Source: Hydrogenophaga sp. IBVHS2
GTDB lineage: Bacteria > Pseudomonadota > Gammaproteobacteria > Burkholderiales > Burkholderiaceae_C
Assembly: GCF_002127215.1 (NCBI RefSeq)
Contig: NZ_NFUT01000001.1
Location: forward strand, 868,001 to 932,000
Direction of reading: 5' to 3'
DNA: 64,000 bases
Under the pieces are notes generated by a model. It searched no databases and was not told where the DNA came from. It saw only the letters and a list, made by a program, of their open reading frames with translations. Shown here piece after piece: positions 29,065-43,800 of the stretch (positions within the stretch are counted from its first letter, which is position 1; every line of letters starts with the position of its first letter). The translations under genes were made by a program, and so were the position numbers.

Positions 29065-32000
29065 GTGCGCCTCAATTCCATCAAGCTGTCCGGCTTCAAG
29101 TCGTTTGCCGAACCCACCAACTTCATGCTGCCCGGGCAGCTGGTCGGCGTCGTGGGCCCGAACGGTTGCGGCAAGTCCAACATCATGGACGCCGTGCGCT
29201 GGGTGCTCGGCGAGTCCAAGGCGTCGGAGCTGCGCGGCGAGTCCATGCAGGACGTCATCTTCAACGGCACCAACAACCGCAAGCCGGCCAGCCGGGCCAG
29301 CGTCGAGCTGGTGTTCGACAACAGCGACCACCGCGCCGGCGGCCAGTGGGGCCAGTTCGCCGAGATCGCGGTCAAGCGGGTCCTGACCCGCGACGGCAAC
29401 AGCAGCTACTACATCAACAACCAGCCGGTGCGCCGGCGCGACGTGCAGGACGTGTTCCTGGGCACCGGCCTGGGCCCCAGGGCCTACGCCATCATCGGCC
29501 AGGGCACCATCAGCCGGATCATCGAGAGCAAGCCCGAGGAGCTGCGCCTGTTCCTGGAAGAAGCGGCCGGCGTGTCCAAGTACAAGGAACGTCGCCGCGA
29601 GACGGCCAACCGCCTGAACGACACGCGCGAGAACCTCACCCGGGTTGAAGACATCCTGCGGGAGCTCAACGCCAACCTCGAGAAGCTGGAGAAGCAGGCC
29701 GAGGTGGCAGCCCGCTACCACACGCTGCAGGACAGCGCCACGCTCAAGCAGCACCAGCTGTGGTTCCTCAAGCGCAGCGAGGCCGAGTCCGACCAGGCCC
29801 GCGTGCGCACCGACGCCGCCCAGGCCGCCACCGATCTGGAATCCCGCACGGCCGATCTGCGCCGCATCGAGTCCGAGCTGGAAACCATCCGCCAGGCGCA
29901 CTACGCCGCGGGCGATCAGGTCAATCAGGCCCAGGGCAAGCTCTACGAGGCCAGCGCCGAGGTCGGCAAGCTCGAGGCCGAGATCCGCTTCGTGGTCGAA
30001 GGTCGCCAGCGTGTCGAGCAGCGGCTGCAACAGCTCAAGGAGCAGCTGGGCGCCTGGGGCACCCGCAGCGACGACGCACAGGCCGAGCTGGAGCAGATCG
30101 CCGAGCAGCTGGTGGCGGCCGAAGAACAGTCGATGGTGCTGGCCGCCCAGGGCGAAGACCAGTCGGGCGCCTTGCCGGCGCTGGAGGATGCCTTGCGCGC
30201 TGCCCAGGCCCGCGCCAACGAACAGCGGGCCAGCGTGGCCCAGGTGCAGCAGCAGATCCAGGTGCTGGCGGCCGAACAGCGCAGCATCGAGGAGCAGAGC
30301 CGGGGCCTGAACCAGCGCCGGGAGCGCCTGCTGGGCGACCGCAACGCACTGGCCGCACCCGACGAGGCACGCCTCAGCGGCCTGACCGCCCAGCACGAAG
30401 AAGCCCGCGAACTGGCCGAGATGGCTGCGGCCCGGTTGCAGGAACTGCAGGACAGCGTGCCGCAGCTCGATGACGAACGCCGCGCCGCGCAGCAGACCGT
30501 CAATACCGAATCGTCGAAACTGGCCGACCTGAGCGCCCGGCTGGAGGCCCTGCGGGCCCTGCAGGACAAGGTCCGCACCGACGGCAAGCTCAAGCCCTGG
30601 CTGGCCAAGCATGGCCTGGACACCCTGCAGGCGCTGTGGAGCCGCATCCACATCGAGACCGGCTGGGAAAACGCCCTGGAGGCGGCCCTGCGCGAGCGCC
30701 TGGCCGCACTCGAGGTGTCGCGGCTCGACATGGTGCGGGCCTTTGCCACCGATGCACCGCCGACGCGGCTGGCCTTCTACCACCCGCCCGCCGCGGCCGC
30801 GTCTGCCGCGGCGCCGGCAGGCTTCAAGCCCCTGGCGGCCCTGCTGCGGCTCAACGATGCCGGCCAGCAGGCCCTGCTGGCGGACTGGCTGCACGGCGCC
30901 TGGGTGGCCGACTCGCTGGAAGAGGCGCTGGCCCGCCGCAGCAAGCTGCAGCCCGGTCAGACCCTGTATGTGGCCAGCGGCCACGCGGTCACGGCCCACA
31001 GCGTGAGCTTCTACGCGCCCGACAACGAACAGGCCGGCCTGCTGGCCCGCGCGCAGGAAATCGAGAACCTGGACAAGGCGCTCAAGGCCCAGCAGCTCAT
31101 CGCCGAGCAGGCCCGAGCCGCCCTGGTGCGGGCAGAAGCCGCCTACAGCGATGCCTCGCAGCGCCTGGTGGCGGCCCGCCGCGAGGCCGCCGAGACCCAG
31201 AACCGCGCCCACGAGCTGCAGGTCGAGACGCTGAGGCTGAGCCAGCTGGCCGAGCAGACCCGGTCCCGCAGCGAGCAGATCGGCCGCGACCTGGCCGAGG
31301 TCGACGCCGCGCTGGACGACCTGCAGGAGCGCCGGGTGACCGCCGAGGCGCGCTTCGAGGAACTGGACATGCAGCTGGCCGACAGCCAGGAGCGCCACGC
31401 CCAGCTCGACGACAAGGTGATCGAGGCCGAGCGGGCCTTGAACCAGGCCCGCGAGCAGCAGCGCTCGCTCGAACGCAGCGCCCAGGAAGCCGCTTTCGCC
31501 CTGCGCAGCCTGCAGGCCCGGCAGGCCGAGCTGCAACGCTCGCTGGAGACGGCGGCCAGCCAGGCCCGGTCGCTGGCCGACGAGGAGCAGCGCGCCCGCG
31601 ACGAGCTCTCGCGGCTGACCGACGCTGCGGCCCAGGCCGGCCTGCAGAACGCGCTGCAGGCCAAACAGGAGCGCGAACAGGCGCTCTCCGCCCTGCGCAG
31701 CCAGTACGACGACCTCACGCTCAAGCTGCGTGCCAGCGACGAGCGTCGCCTGCAGCTCGAGCGCGAGCTGGAGCCGCTGCGCAACCGCATCACCGATTTC
31801 CAGCTCAAGGAACAGGCCGCCCGGCTCGGGGTGGAGCAGTACAGCCAGCTGCTGCAGGAAGCGCAGGCCGATCTGGCGGCTGTCGGGCAGAGCATCACCG
31901 AGGGCAATGTGCGCCTGGCCGGTCTGCAGGGCGAGATCGACCGCCTGCACCGCGAGATCCAGGCATTGGGCGCGGTCAACCTGGCGGCGCTGGACGAACT

Positions 32001-32583
32001 GACCGCCGCCCGCGAGCGCAAGACCTTCCTGGACGCGCAGTCGGCCGACCTGGTGGAGGCCATGACCACGCTCGAGGACGCCATCCGCAAGATCGACAAC
32101 GAGACCCGCGACCTGCTGGGCAGCACCTTCGAGACCGTCAATGGCCATTTCGGCAAGATGTTCCCGGAGCTGTTCGGCGGCGGCAATGCCCGCCTGGTCA
32201 TGACCGGCGAGGAGATCCTGGACGCCGGCGTGCAGGTGATGGCCCAGCCGCCGGGCAAGAAGAACCAGACCATCCACCTGCTGTCGGGCGGCGAGAAGGC
32301 GCTGACCGCGATCGCCCTGGTGTTCGCGATCTTCCAGCTCAACCCGGCCCCGTTCTGCCTGCTCGACGAGGTCGATGCCCCGCTGGACGATGCCAACACC
32401 GAACGTTATGCACGGCTGGTCACGGCCATGTCCGGCGATACCCAGTTCCTGTTCATCAGCCACAACAAGATCGCCATGGAGATGGCGCAGCAGCTCATCG
32501 GCGTGACCATGCAGGAACAAGGCGTCTCCCGCATCGTGGCGGTGGACATGGAGTCCGCCGCGGGCATGCTGCAGGCCAGCTGA
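29065..32583 (+). CDS. smc: SMC chromosome segregation ATPase
   Basis: Condensin core protein of 1172 aa that folds at a hinge and dimerises to compact and segregate chromosomes. Walker A GPNGCGKSNIMDAVRW is at about 32-47. Two long coiled-coil arms flank a globular hinge at about 515-640, interrupted by an Ala/Pro insert near 575. The C-terminal head has LSGGEKALTAIAL and FCLLDEVDAPLDDAN. The start is GTG at 29065, giving the invariant MRLNSIKLSGFKSF. It is followed by zipA and ligA, the conserved betaproteobacterial order. The ScpA and ScpB partners are not in this window. Confidence 0.97.
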   Translation: MRLNSIKLSGFKSFAEPTNFMLPGQLVGVVGPNGCGKSNIMDAVRWVLGESKASELRGESMQDVIFNGTNNRKPASRASVELVFDNSDHRAGGQWGQFAEIAVKRVLTRDGNSSYYINNQPVRRRDVQDVFLGTGLGPRAYAIIGQGTISRIIESKPEELRLFLEEAAGVSKYKERRRETANRLNDTRENLTRVEDILRELNANLEKLEKQAEVAARYHTLQDSATLKQHQLWFLKRSEAESDQARVRTDAAQAATDLESRTADLRRIESELETIRQAHYAAGDQVNQAQGKLYEASAEVGKLEAEIRFVVEGRQRVEQRLQQLKEQLGAWGTRSDDAQAELEQIAEQLVAAEEQSMVLAAQGEDQSGALPALEDALRAAQARANEQRASVAQVQQQIQVLAAEQRSIEEQSRGLNQRRERLLGDRNALAAPDEARLSGLTAQHEEARELAEMAAARLQELQDSVPQLDDERRAAQQTVNTESSKLADLSARLEALRALQDKVRTDGKLKPWLAKHGLDTLQALWSRIHIETGWENALEAALRERLAALEVSRLDMVRAFATDAPPTRLAFYHPPAAAASAAAPAGFKPLAALLRLNDAGQQALLADWLHGAWVADSLEEALARRSKLQPGQTLYVASGHAVTAHSVSFYAPDNEQAGLLARAQEIENLDKALKAQQLIAEQARAALVRAEAAYSDASQRLVAARREAAETQNRAHELQVETLRLSQLAEQTRSRSEQIGRDLAEVDAALDDLQERRVTAEARFEELDMQLADSQERHAQLDDKVIEAERALNQAREQQRSLERSAQEAAFALRSLQARQAELQRSLETAASQARSLADEEQRARDELSRLTDAAAQAGLQNALQAKQEREQALSALRSQYDDLTLKLRASDERRLQLERELEPLRNRITDFQLKEQAARLGVEQYSQLLQEAQADLAAVGQSITEGNVRLAGLQGEIDRLHREIQALGAVNLAALDELTAARERKTFLDAQSADLVEAMTTLEDAIRKIDNETRDLLGSTFETVNGHFGKMFPELFGGGNARLVMTGEEILDAGVQVMAQPPGKKNQTIHLLSGGEKALTAIALVFAIFQLNPAPFCLLDEVDAPLDDANTERYARLVTAMSGDTQFLFISHNKIAMEMAQQLIGVTMQEQGVSRIVAVDMESAAGMLQAS

Positions 32584-32594
32584 CACACACCCCC

Positions 32595-36386
<3,792 letters not shown>

Positions 36387-36422
36387 CCCCGCCCCAGCAC
36401 TGCTGCCGGACATCATGGGTTC

Positions 36423-37166
36423 GTGAGGATCTTCAGGCAAGGTGCCGGGACCAACCCGGACCTCAACCGCCTGGATACCACCTTGCAATCCGCATCCCGA
36501 CCCGCCCGCTCCCCGGCATCGTCCGCCGCGTCCTTTCCTGCCTCCTGGACCGGCTTGGCCTTCTCGTCCGATTCCCGAACCCCGGCCCCCGAACCGGTGC
36601 TGATCCGGCAGGTCCGTTCTGCATCCCCCGGGATGCCGCCTGACGGGCACCACAGCCTGAGGCGCTGGCTCTCTGAAGTGCGCTTGCTGGATGCGCACGG
36701 GCAGGAGATCCAGGAACATCTGCTGGAGATGACCGCCAGCCGGCAGCTGCCCAACCAGATCGCGTACCTGAAGCAGCTGCCGGCACTCCATGGTGTTCGG
36801 GACCTGGGTCCGGCGGTCATCCGTCACAACCGGGAGCAGGTGGCACAGGAGGGGTGGCTGATGCACGAGGCTCGGCAGCTGCAGGCCGAATGGGAACGCC
36901 GCGTGGGCCGGCTGACGCCCAAGGTCCTGCTGCAGCAGGCCCGAACCGAGTGGGATGAGCTGGCGCACGACGCCCAGGCCGACGATGCCGAGCGCCTGAA
37001 CCGGGGTGAGGACGTCGTCGGCTGTCTGGTCGAACTGGTCGATGCACTCCACCACGATCAGCCGGTGCCCGACGTCTGCTCGTGGGTGGTGAGCCGGGTC
37101 CATGACCTTGATCAGGAACGCAGGCGTCTGTCGTTCGATGACCCGCCGTTGTCACCCCGCACCTGA
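36423..37166 (+). CDS. Unrecognised protein with Ser/Pro-rich N-terminus
   Basis: I do not recognise this 247 aa protein. Residues 1-60 are Ser/Ala/Pro/Arg-rich and likely disordered. Residues 75-240 are helical and charged (LRRWLSEVRLLDAHGQEIQE; WERRVGRLTPKVLLQQ; VHDLDQERRRLSFDD). No transmembrane segment or signal peptide is seen. The start is GTG at 36423; an ATG at 36633 would remove the low-complexity part. It uses AGG, CGA, TTG and TCT more than its neighbours, which may mean acquired or weakly expressed. It follows def by 36 bases and converges on glnD. Confidence 0.55.
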   Translation: MRIFRQGAGTNPDLNRLDTTLQSASRPARSPASSAASFPASWTGLAFSSDSRTPAPEPVLIRQVRSASPGMPPDGHHSLRRWLSEVRLLDAHGQEIQEHLLEMTASRQLPNQIAYLKQLPALHGVRDLGPAVIRHNREQVAQEGWLMHEARQLQAEWERRVGRLTPKVLLQQARTEWDELAHDAQADDAERLNRGEDVVGCLVELVDALHHDQPVPDVCSWVVSRVHDLDQERRRLSFDDPPLSPRT

Positions 37167-37185
37167 TGCTGAGCGGCACACCCTT

Positions 37186-37201
37186 GGCCACCGCCGTGGC
37201 C
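37186..37201. terminator. Hairpin between the convergent unknown gene and glnD
   Basis: GGCCAC and GTGGCC form a 6-base stem with a CGCC loop in the 44-base gap between two convergent stops. No U tract is present on either side. It could slow polymerase from both directions. Confidence 0.35.
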
Positions 37202-37210
37202 TGCGGAGCA

Positions 37211-39850
37211 TCAACCCGCCAGTGCTTCCAGCAGCTCGGTCTCGATCTCGATCTGGCGCTTGTTGACCTGCAGCGGCGCTCCGCTGATGAGGAAGGTGTC
37301 TTCCACCCGCTCGCCCAGGGTGGTGATCTTGGCCAGCTGCACGCTGATGTCGTGCCGGGCCAGCACCCGGGTGATGCCGTAGAGCAGGCCGGCGCGGTCG
37401 CTGGCCGAGATGGACAGCAGCCAGCGCTGGGCCTTTTCGTCCGGCCGCAGGTCCACGCGCGGTGTGACCGGAAAGTTCTTCACCCGGCGCGACAGGCGCC
37501 CCAGCGTGGGCGGCGGCAGCGGACCGCGTTCGTCGATCACCTGGGCGAGCCGGTTTTCCACCATGGCGGTCAGCTCCCGGTAGTGGTCGGCCAGTTCGGG
37601 CACAACCACCTGGAAGGTGTCCAGGGCGTGGCCGGTCTGGGTGGTGTGCACCCGGGCATCCAGGATGCTGAAGTGCGCCATGTCGAAATAGCCGCAGATC
37701 CGGGCGAACAGGTCGGGCTGGTCGGGGGCGTACACCAGCACCTGCAGGCCCTCGCCCTCGGGCGAGAGCCGCGCCCGCACGATGCTGCGCTGGCGGGCCT
37801 CGTCGGTCTGACGCTCCGGCCGGGCCAGTTCGCGGGTCAGCATGCGCGTGTGCCAGGCGATGTCGTCGGCCTCGTGGCGCATGAAGTAGCTCACCTCCAG
37901 CGTGTCCCACAGGCTCTTGTGGGCGTTGTGGGGCAGGGCGTGCAGGGCCAGCATCTGCAGGGCCTCGCGCTTGCGGCCTTCCACCTCGGCGCCGGCATCG
38001 GGCGCGCGGCCGCCCAGGGCCCTCAGCGTGTAGCGGTACAGGTCTTCCAGCAGCTTGCCCTTCCAGGCGTTCCACACCTTGGGACTGGTGCCCCGGATGT
38101 CGGCCACCGTGAGCAGGTACAGGGCGGTGAGGTAGCGCTCGTTGCCCACGCGGCGCGCGAAGGCATTGATCACGTCCGGGTCGCTCAGGTCTTCCTTCTG
38201 GGCCAGCCGGCTCATGGTGAGGTGCTCGTTCACCAGGAACTCGATCAGCCGGGCATCCTCGCGCTCGATGCCGTGCTGGCGGCAGAAGGTGCGCACGTCC
38301 TTGGCACCCAGCTCGGAATGGTCGCCACCCCGACCCTTGGCGATGTCGTGGAACAGCGCGGCGGCGTACAGGATCCAGGGTTTGTCCCAGCCGGCGGCCA
38401 GCTGCGAGCAGAACGGGTATTCGTGCGAGTGCTCGGCAATGAAGAAGCGCCGCACGTTGCGCAGCACCATCAGGATGTGCTGGTCCACCGTGTACACATG
38501 GAACAGGTCGTGCTGCATCTGCCCGACGATGTTCCGGAACACCCAGAGGTAGCGGCCCAGCACCGAGGTCTGGTTCATCAGCCGCATGGCATGGGTGATG
38601 CCCTGCGGCTCCTGCAGGATGCGGCGGAACTGCTCGCGGTTGACCGGGTCGGCCCGGAACTTGCCGTTCATGACCGACCGGGCGTTGTACAGCGCGCGCA
38701 GCGTGCGGGCCGACAGGCCCTTCACGCCCACCGTGGTCTGGTAGATGTGGAAGGTCTCCAGGATGGCGTGCGGCTGCTGCAGGTAGAGGTGGTCGCTGGC
38801 CACCTCCAGCATGCCGCCCTTCTCGAAGAAGCGGTCGTTGATCGGGCGCAGCCGCTGCACGCCGGTGTCGCTGCTGGCCAGTCGCTCCTCGATGTTGAGC
38901 AGCAGGATCTGGTTGAGCTGGGTCACGGCCTTGGCGGCCCAGTAGTAGCGCTTCATGAGCGCCTCGCTGGCCCGGCGCAGGCTGCGTGGACGGACCTCGC
39001 CCGGCGGCGGGGTCTGGTTGCTGTAGCCGAACGATTCGGCAACCGTGGTCTGCAGGTCGAACACCAGCCGGTCTTCCCGGCGGCGGGCCAGCAGGTGCAG
39101 CCGGGCGCGGATGAGGCCGAGCAAGGCCTCGTTGGCCTTGATCTGGCGCGCCTCCAGCGGTGTGGCCAGGCCCTTGCGCGCCAGTTCGTCCCAGCTGCGG
39201 CCCAGACCGGCCGCCTTGGCCACCCACAGGATGATCTGCAGGTCACGCAGGCCGCCGGGCGATTCCTTGCAGTTGGGCTCCAGCGAATAGGGCGTGTTCT
39301 CGAACTTGTGGTGGCGCTGGCGCATTTCCAGCGTCTTGGCCACGAAGAAGGCCTTGGGATCCATGGCCTCGCCCAGGCGCTGCACCAGGGTGCGAAAGGC
39401 CTTCCGGCTGCCGGCGATCGGCCGGCATTCGAGCAGCGAGGTCTGGACCGTCACGTCCTTGCCGGCCTCGGCGATGCAGTCGTCCAGGGTCCGCACGCTC
39501 GACCCGATCTCCAGACCCACATCCCAGCAGGAGCCGATGAAGGCTTCCAGCCGGGCCTTCAGGGCCGGGTCCTGTTCGGGCTGGCAGCCCTCGGGGAGCA
39601 GCACCAGCACATCGATGTCGGAGTAGGGGAACAGCTCGCCCCGGCCGTAGCCGCCCACGGCGACCAGGGCGGTGTCGACCGAGAACCCCGCGTGCTCCCA
39701 GAGCTGGGTGAGGGTGCGGTCGGTCAGGTCGGCCAGCTGGCGCAGTGCCCGGCGCACCCCCCGGGTGGACGAGCCCTGCACGCCCAGCTGGGCAAACAGG
39801 GCGGCCTTGTCGTCACGGTAGCGCTGCCGCAGCTCCGCCAGCGGTGCCAT
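37211..39850 (-). CDS. glnD: GlnD, PII uridylyltransferase/uridylyl-removing enzyme
   Basis: Bifunctional nitrogen sensor of 879 aa. It uridylylates PII proteins when glutamine is low and removes UMP when it is high. The nucleotidyltransferase motif [17 protein letters not shown] is at about 62-80. The HD hydrolase motif [16 protein letters not shown] is at about 498-515. Two ACT domains occupy the C-terminus ([19 protein letters not shown] and [18 protein letters not shown]). The ATG at 39850 follows map by 14 bases; the longer frame upstream lies in map. The map-glnD pair is typical of proteobacteria. Confidence 0.96.
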   Translation of the reverse strand: MAPLAELRQRYRDDKAALFAQLGVQGSSTRGVRRALRQLADLTDRTLTQLWEHAGFSVDTALVAVGGYGRGELFPYSDIDVLVLLPEGCQPEQDPALKARLEAFIGSCWDVGLEIGSSVRTLDDCIAEAGKDVTVQTSLLECRPIAGSRKAFRTLVQRLGEAMDPKAFFVAKTLEMRQRHHKFENTPYSLEPNCKESPGGLRDLQIILWVAKAAGLGRSWDELARKGLATPLEARQIKANEALLGLIRARLHLLARRREDRLVFDLQTTVAESFGYSNQTPPPGEVRPRSLRRASEALMKRYYWAAKAVTQLNQILLLNIEERLASSDTGVQRLRPINDRFFEKGGMLEVASDHLYLQQPHAILETFHIYQTTVGVKGLSARTLRALYNARSVMNGKFRADPVNREQFRRILQEPQGITHAMRLMNQTSVLGRYLWVFRNIVGQMQHDLFHVYTVDQHILMVLRNVRRFFIAEHSHEYPFCSQLAAGWDKPWILYAAALFHDIAKGRGGDHSELGAKDVRTFCRQHGIEREDARLIEFLVNEHLTMSRLAQKEDLSDPDVINAFARRVGNERYLTALYLLTVADIRGTSPKVWNAWKGKLLEDLYRYTLRALGGRAPDAGAEVEGRKREALQMLALHALPHNAHKSLWDTLEVSYFMRHEADDIAWHTRMLTRELARPERQTDEARQRSIVRARLSPEGEGLQVLVYAPDQPDLFARICGYFDMAHFSILDARVHTTQTGHALDTFQVVVPELADHYRELTAMVENRLAQVIDERGPLPPPTLGRLSRRVKNFPVTPRVDLRPDEKAQRWLLSISASDRAGLLYGITRVLARHDISVQLAKITTLGERVEDTFLISGAPLQVNKRQIEIETELLEALAG

Positions 39851-39864
39851 GGGCGGGGCTCCGG

Positions 39865-40692
39865 TCAGGCGGCCGCCGCAGCGGCTTCGCCGACGAAGGC
39901 AGGCGCAGCCGGGCTGCCGGCGGACAGGGTCAGCACCTCGTAGCCGGTGGGGGTGACTAGCACCGTGTGTTCCCACTGGGCCGACAGCGAACGGTCGCGG
40001 GTGACGATGGTCCAGCCGTCACCGGCCTCCTTGATGTCGCGCTTGCCGGCATTGATCATGGGCTCGATGGTGAAGGTCATGCCCGGCTTGAGCTCTTCCA
40101 TGGTGCCCGGTCGGCCGTAGTGCAGCACCTGGGGCTCTTCATGGAAGCGCTGGCCGATGCCGTGGCCGCAGAACTCGCGCACCACCGAGAAGCCGTTGGA
40201 TTCGGCATAGGTCTGGATGGCGTGGCCGATGTCGCCCAGCCGGATGCCGGGGCGCACCAGCACGATGCCCTTCCACATGGCTTCGAAGGTCACCTGGCAC
40301 AGGCGGCGGGCCTGCACGCTGGCGGCGGCCTCACCCCCCACCAGGTACATGCGGCTGTTGTCGCCGAACCAGCCGTCCTTGATGACGGTCACGTCGACGT
40401 TGAGGATGTCCCCCTTCTTCAGCGGTTTGTCGTTCGGGATGCCGTGGCACACCACATGGTTGATGGAGGTGCACAGGTGGCCGGGGTAGGGCGGGTAGCC
40501 CGGCGGCTGGTAACCGATGGTGGCCGAGACCGTGCCCTGCTGCTTCATGTACTCGGCGGCCAGCCGGTCGATCTCCAGGGTGGTGACACCCGGCTGGATC
40601 AGCGGGGTGAGGTAGTCCAGAACCTCGGAGGCCAGCCGGCAGGCGGTGCGCATGCCGGCGACGCCGGCCTCGTCTTTGATGGTGATGCTCAT
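39865..40692 (-). CDS. map: Methionine aminopeptidase, type I
   Basis: Dinuclear metallopeptidase of 275 aa that removes the initiator Met. The metal-binding residues are visible in [16 protein letters not shown] (two Asp), [12 protein letters not shown] (His), TFTIEPMIN (Glu) and [11 protein letters not shown] (Glu region). The length is usual for type Ia. The start gives [25 protein letters not shown] lies 8 bases before the ATG with no ribosome site between them, one of six such cases here. The divergent neighbour is purL. Confidence 0.97.
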   Translation of the reverse strand: MSITIKDEAGVAGMRTACRLASEVLDYLTPLIQPGVTTLEIDRLAAEYMKQQGTVSATIGYQPPGYPPYPGHLCTSINHVVCHGIPNDKPLKKGDILNVDVTVIKDGWFGDNSRMYLVGGEAAASVQARRLCQVTFEAMWKGIVLVRPGIRLGDIGHAIQTYAESNGFSVVREFCGHGIGQRFHEEPQVLHYGRPGTMEELKPGMTFTIEPMINAGKRDIKEAGDGWTIVTRDRSLSAQWEHTVLVTPTGYEVLTLSAGSPAAPAFVGEAAAAAA

Positions 40693-40700
40693 GGGGCCGG

Positions 40701-40706
40701 ATTATC
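40701..40706 (-). promoter_or_regulatory. -10-like hexamer close to the map start
   Basis: On the minus strand GATAAT is followed by CCGGCCCC and the ATG. A partial -35 match (CTGCAA) lies 18 bases upstream. The 8-base gap would leave almost no leader. Confidence 0.45.
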
Positions 40707-40762
40707 CCACCGGCACCCGTATTTGCAGGCGCTGCAGCGGGTGGCCCGGAGGGTGCGACGGG

Positions 40763-40768
40763 TAAAAT
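40763..40768 (+). promoter_or_regulatory. Putative -10 element (TAAAAT) for purL
   Basis: TAAAAT lies 49 bases before the purL GTG in the 125-base gap shared with divergent map. No -35 hexamer was found at standard spacing. No PurR-type palindrome was recognised in the leader. Confidence 0.4.
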
Positions 40769-40817
40769 CCCGGGTTTTCCGCCCACCCGGTGGGTCAACG
40801 CACCTCAGGCTCCCAAC

Positions 40818-43800
40818 GTGTCCCTGCACCTGCGCTTTTTTGACGGCGGCAATGCCGTCAGCGACTTCAAAGTCCAGCAACTCCTGCCCCGTCTGCAGGC
40901 CGTCTCCGACAAGATCACCCACCTCAGTGCCCGCTTCGTGCACCTGGCCAGCTTCGACGCCGAGCCGGATGCCGCCCTGGAGCAGCGCCTGGCCGAGCTG
41001 CTGACCTACGGCGAGCCGGTCACCGAGGCCCACCAGGCCCTGGCCGCGCAGGATGCCCCGGCGCTTCTGGTGATGCCACGCCTGGGCACGGTGTCGCCCT
41101 GGGCTTCCAAGGCCACCGACATCGCCCGCAACTGCGGCCTGGTGCTGCACCGGGTGGAGCGGCTGGTGGAGTTCCGCATCGGCCTGAAAAGCGGCCTGCT
41201 GGGCAAGGCCAGCCTCAAGCCGGAGCAGCTGCAGGCGGTGGCCGCCGTGCTGCACGACCGCATGACCGAGACCGTGGTGCTGCAGCGCGATCAGGCCCGT
41301 GCCCTGTTCACCGAACTCCAGGCGGCCCCCATGGAGCATGTGGACGTGCTGGGCGGCGGGCGCGCCGCACTGGTGCAGGCCAACACCGCCTGGGGCCTGG
41401 CCCTGGCCGAAGACGAGATCGACTACCTGGTGACGGCTTTCCAGGGCCTGGGCCGCAACCCGACCGACGTCGAGCTCATGATGTTCGCGCAAGCCAACTC
41501 CGAGCACTGCCGCCACAAGATCTTCAACGCCCAGTTCACCATCGACGGCACGCCGCAGGACAAGAGCCTGTTCGGCATGATCCGCCACACCCACCAGACC
41601 AGCCCGCAGCACACGGTGGTGGCCTATTCGGACAACGCCTCGGTCATGGAAGGCCACCCGGTGCAGCGCCTGGTGGCCCGGTTCGATGGCCAGCAGCTGC
41701 CGCGCTACCAGCTGGAGGCGGCCACCCACCATGTGCTGATGAAGGTGGAGACCCACAACCACCCGACCGCCATCTCGCCCTTTCCGGGCGCGTCCACCGG
41801 CGCTGGCGGCGAGATCCGCGACGAAGGCGCCACCGGCCGGGGCTCGCGCCCCAAGGCCGGCCTGACCGGTTTCACGGTGAGCCGCCTGTGGGGCGGCCTG
41901 AGCGACCAGCCCGGCGGCAAGCCGGAACACATTGCCAGCCCGCTGCAGATCATGACCGAGGGTCCGCTGGGCGGCGCCGCCTTCAACAACGAATTCGGCC
42001 GGCCCAACCTGCTGGGCTACTTCCGCGAGTACGAGCAGCAGGTCGACGGCGTGCAGCGCGGCTACCACAAGCCCATCATGATCGCCGGGGGTCTGGGCAG
42101 CATCGACGCCACCCAGACCCGCAAGATCGAATTCCCGGCCGGCACCCTGCTGGTGCAGCTCGGCGGTCCCGGCATGAAGATCGGCATGGGCGGCGGTGCG
42201 GCCAGCTCCATGGCCACCGGCACCAACGCGGCCGACCTGGACTTCGACTCGGTGCAGCGCGGCAACCCCGAGATCGAGCGCCGGGCGCAGGAGGTCATCA
42301 ACCACTGCTGGCAGCAGGGCGAGCGCAACCCCATCCTGGCCATCCACGACGTGGGTGCCGGCGGCCTGTCGAATGCCTTCCCCGAGATCACCAACGACGC
42401 CGGGCGCGGAGCCCGCTTCGACCTGCGCGCGGTGCCGCTGGAGGAAAGCGGTCTGGCACCGAAGGAAATCTGGTGCAACGAGAGCCAGGAGCGCTATGTG
42501 CTGGCCATCGCACCGGAGTCGCTGGAGACCTTCCGCGCCTTCTGCGAGCGCGAGCGCTGCCCGTTCGCGGTGGTGGGTGTGGCCACCGAGGAACGCGAAC
42601 TGAAGCTGGTGGACGAGGGCGCCGAGAGTCCCGTCGACATGCCCATGGCCGTGCTGCTGGGCAAGCCGCCGAAGATGCACCGCGATGTGAAGACCGTGGT
42701 CCGCCAGTCGCCGCCGCTGGACCTGACCGACATCGACCTGCAGAAGGCCGTCATCGACGTGCTGAGCCACCCGACCGTGGCCTCCAAACGTTTCCTGGTG
42801 ACCATCGGCGACCGCACCGTGGGTGGCCTGAGCCACCGCGACCAGATGGTCGGCCCCTGGCAGGTGCCGGTGGCCGACTGCGCCGTGACCCTGGCCGACC
42901 ACACCGGTTTTGCCGGCGAGGCCATGAGCATGGGGGAGCGCACCCCGCTGGCCGCCACCAGCCCGGCCGCCAGCGGCCGCATGGCGGTGGCCGAGGCCAT
43001 CACCAACCTGCTGGCTGCGCCCATCGAACTGCCGCGCGTCAAGCTCTCGGCCAACTGGATGGCGGCCTGCGGCGAACCGGGCGAAGACGCCGCGCTGTAC
43101 GAGACCGTCAAGGCCGTGGGCATGGAACTGTGCCCGGCGCTCGGCGTGTCCATCCCGGTGGGCAAGGACAGCCTGTCCATGCGCACCCAGTGGCAGGCCG
43201 ACGGCCAGACCCGCAAGGTGACTGCACCGGTCAGCCTGATCGTCAGCGCCTTCGCCAGCCTGCCCGACGTGCGCGGCACCCTCACGCCCCAGCTGGACCG
43301 CGACACCGAGGACACCACCCTGGTGCTGGTCGACCTGGGCAAGGGCCGCCACCGCATGGGCGGCAGCATCCTGGCCCAGACCCTGAGCCATCCCGGCGGC
43401 GAGGTGCCCGACCTGGACAGCCCGCAGGACCTGATCGCGCTGGTGGATGCCGTCAACACCCTGCGTTCGCAGGGCCGTGTGCTGGCCTACCACGACCGCA
43501 GCGACGGCGGTCTGTTGGCCGCGGTGGCCGAAATGGCCTTCGCCGGCCAGGTGGGCGTGGCCCTGAATGTGGACCTGCTGGTCACCGAAGGCGACGGCAT
43601 CAGCGACAGCCGCGCCGAAGTGGGTGATGCCAAGAACTGGAGCAAGCAGGTCAGCGCCCGCCGCGAGGAGCTGACCCTGCGCGCCCTGTTCAACGAGGAA
43701 CTGGGCGTGGTGCTGCAGGTGCGCACCGCCGAACGCAACGAGGTCATGCAGGTGCTGCGTGAGCACGGTCTGTCGAAGTTCAGCCACTTCATCGGCAAGA

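Noticed and set aside
29029-32586. An 1185-codon open frame on the minus strand opposite smc
   Set aside because: Leu/Gln-rich mirror of the smc coiled coil; no start context or domain.
40693-40817. Possible purine riboswitch or PurR site before purL
   Set aside because: No riboswitch core and no PurR palindrome could be recognised in the 125-base gap.
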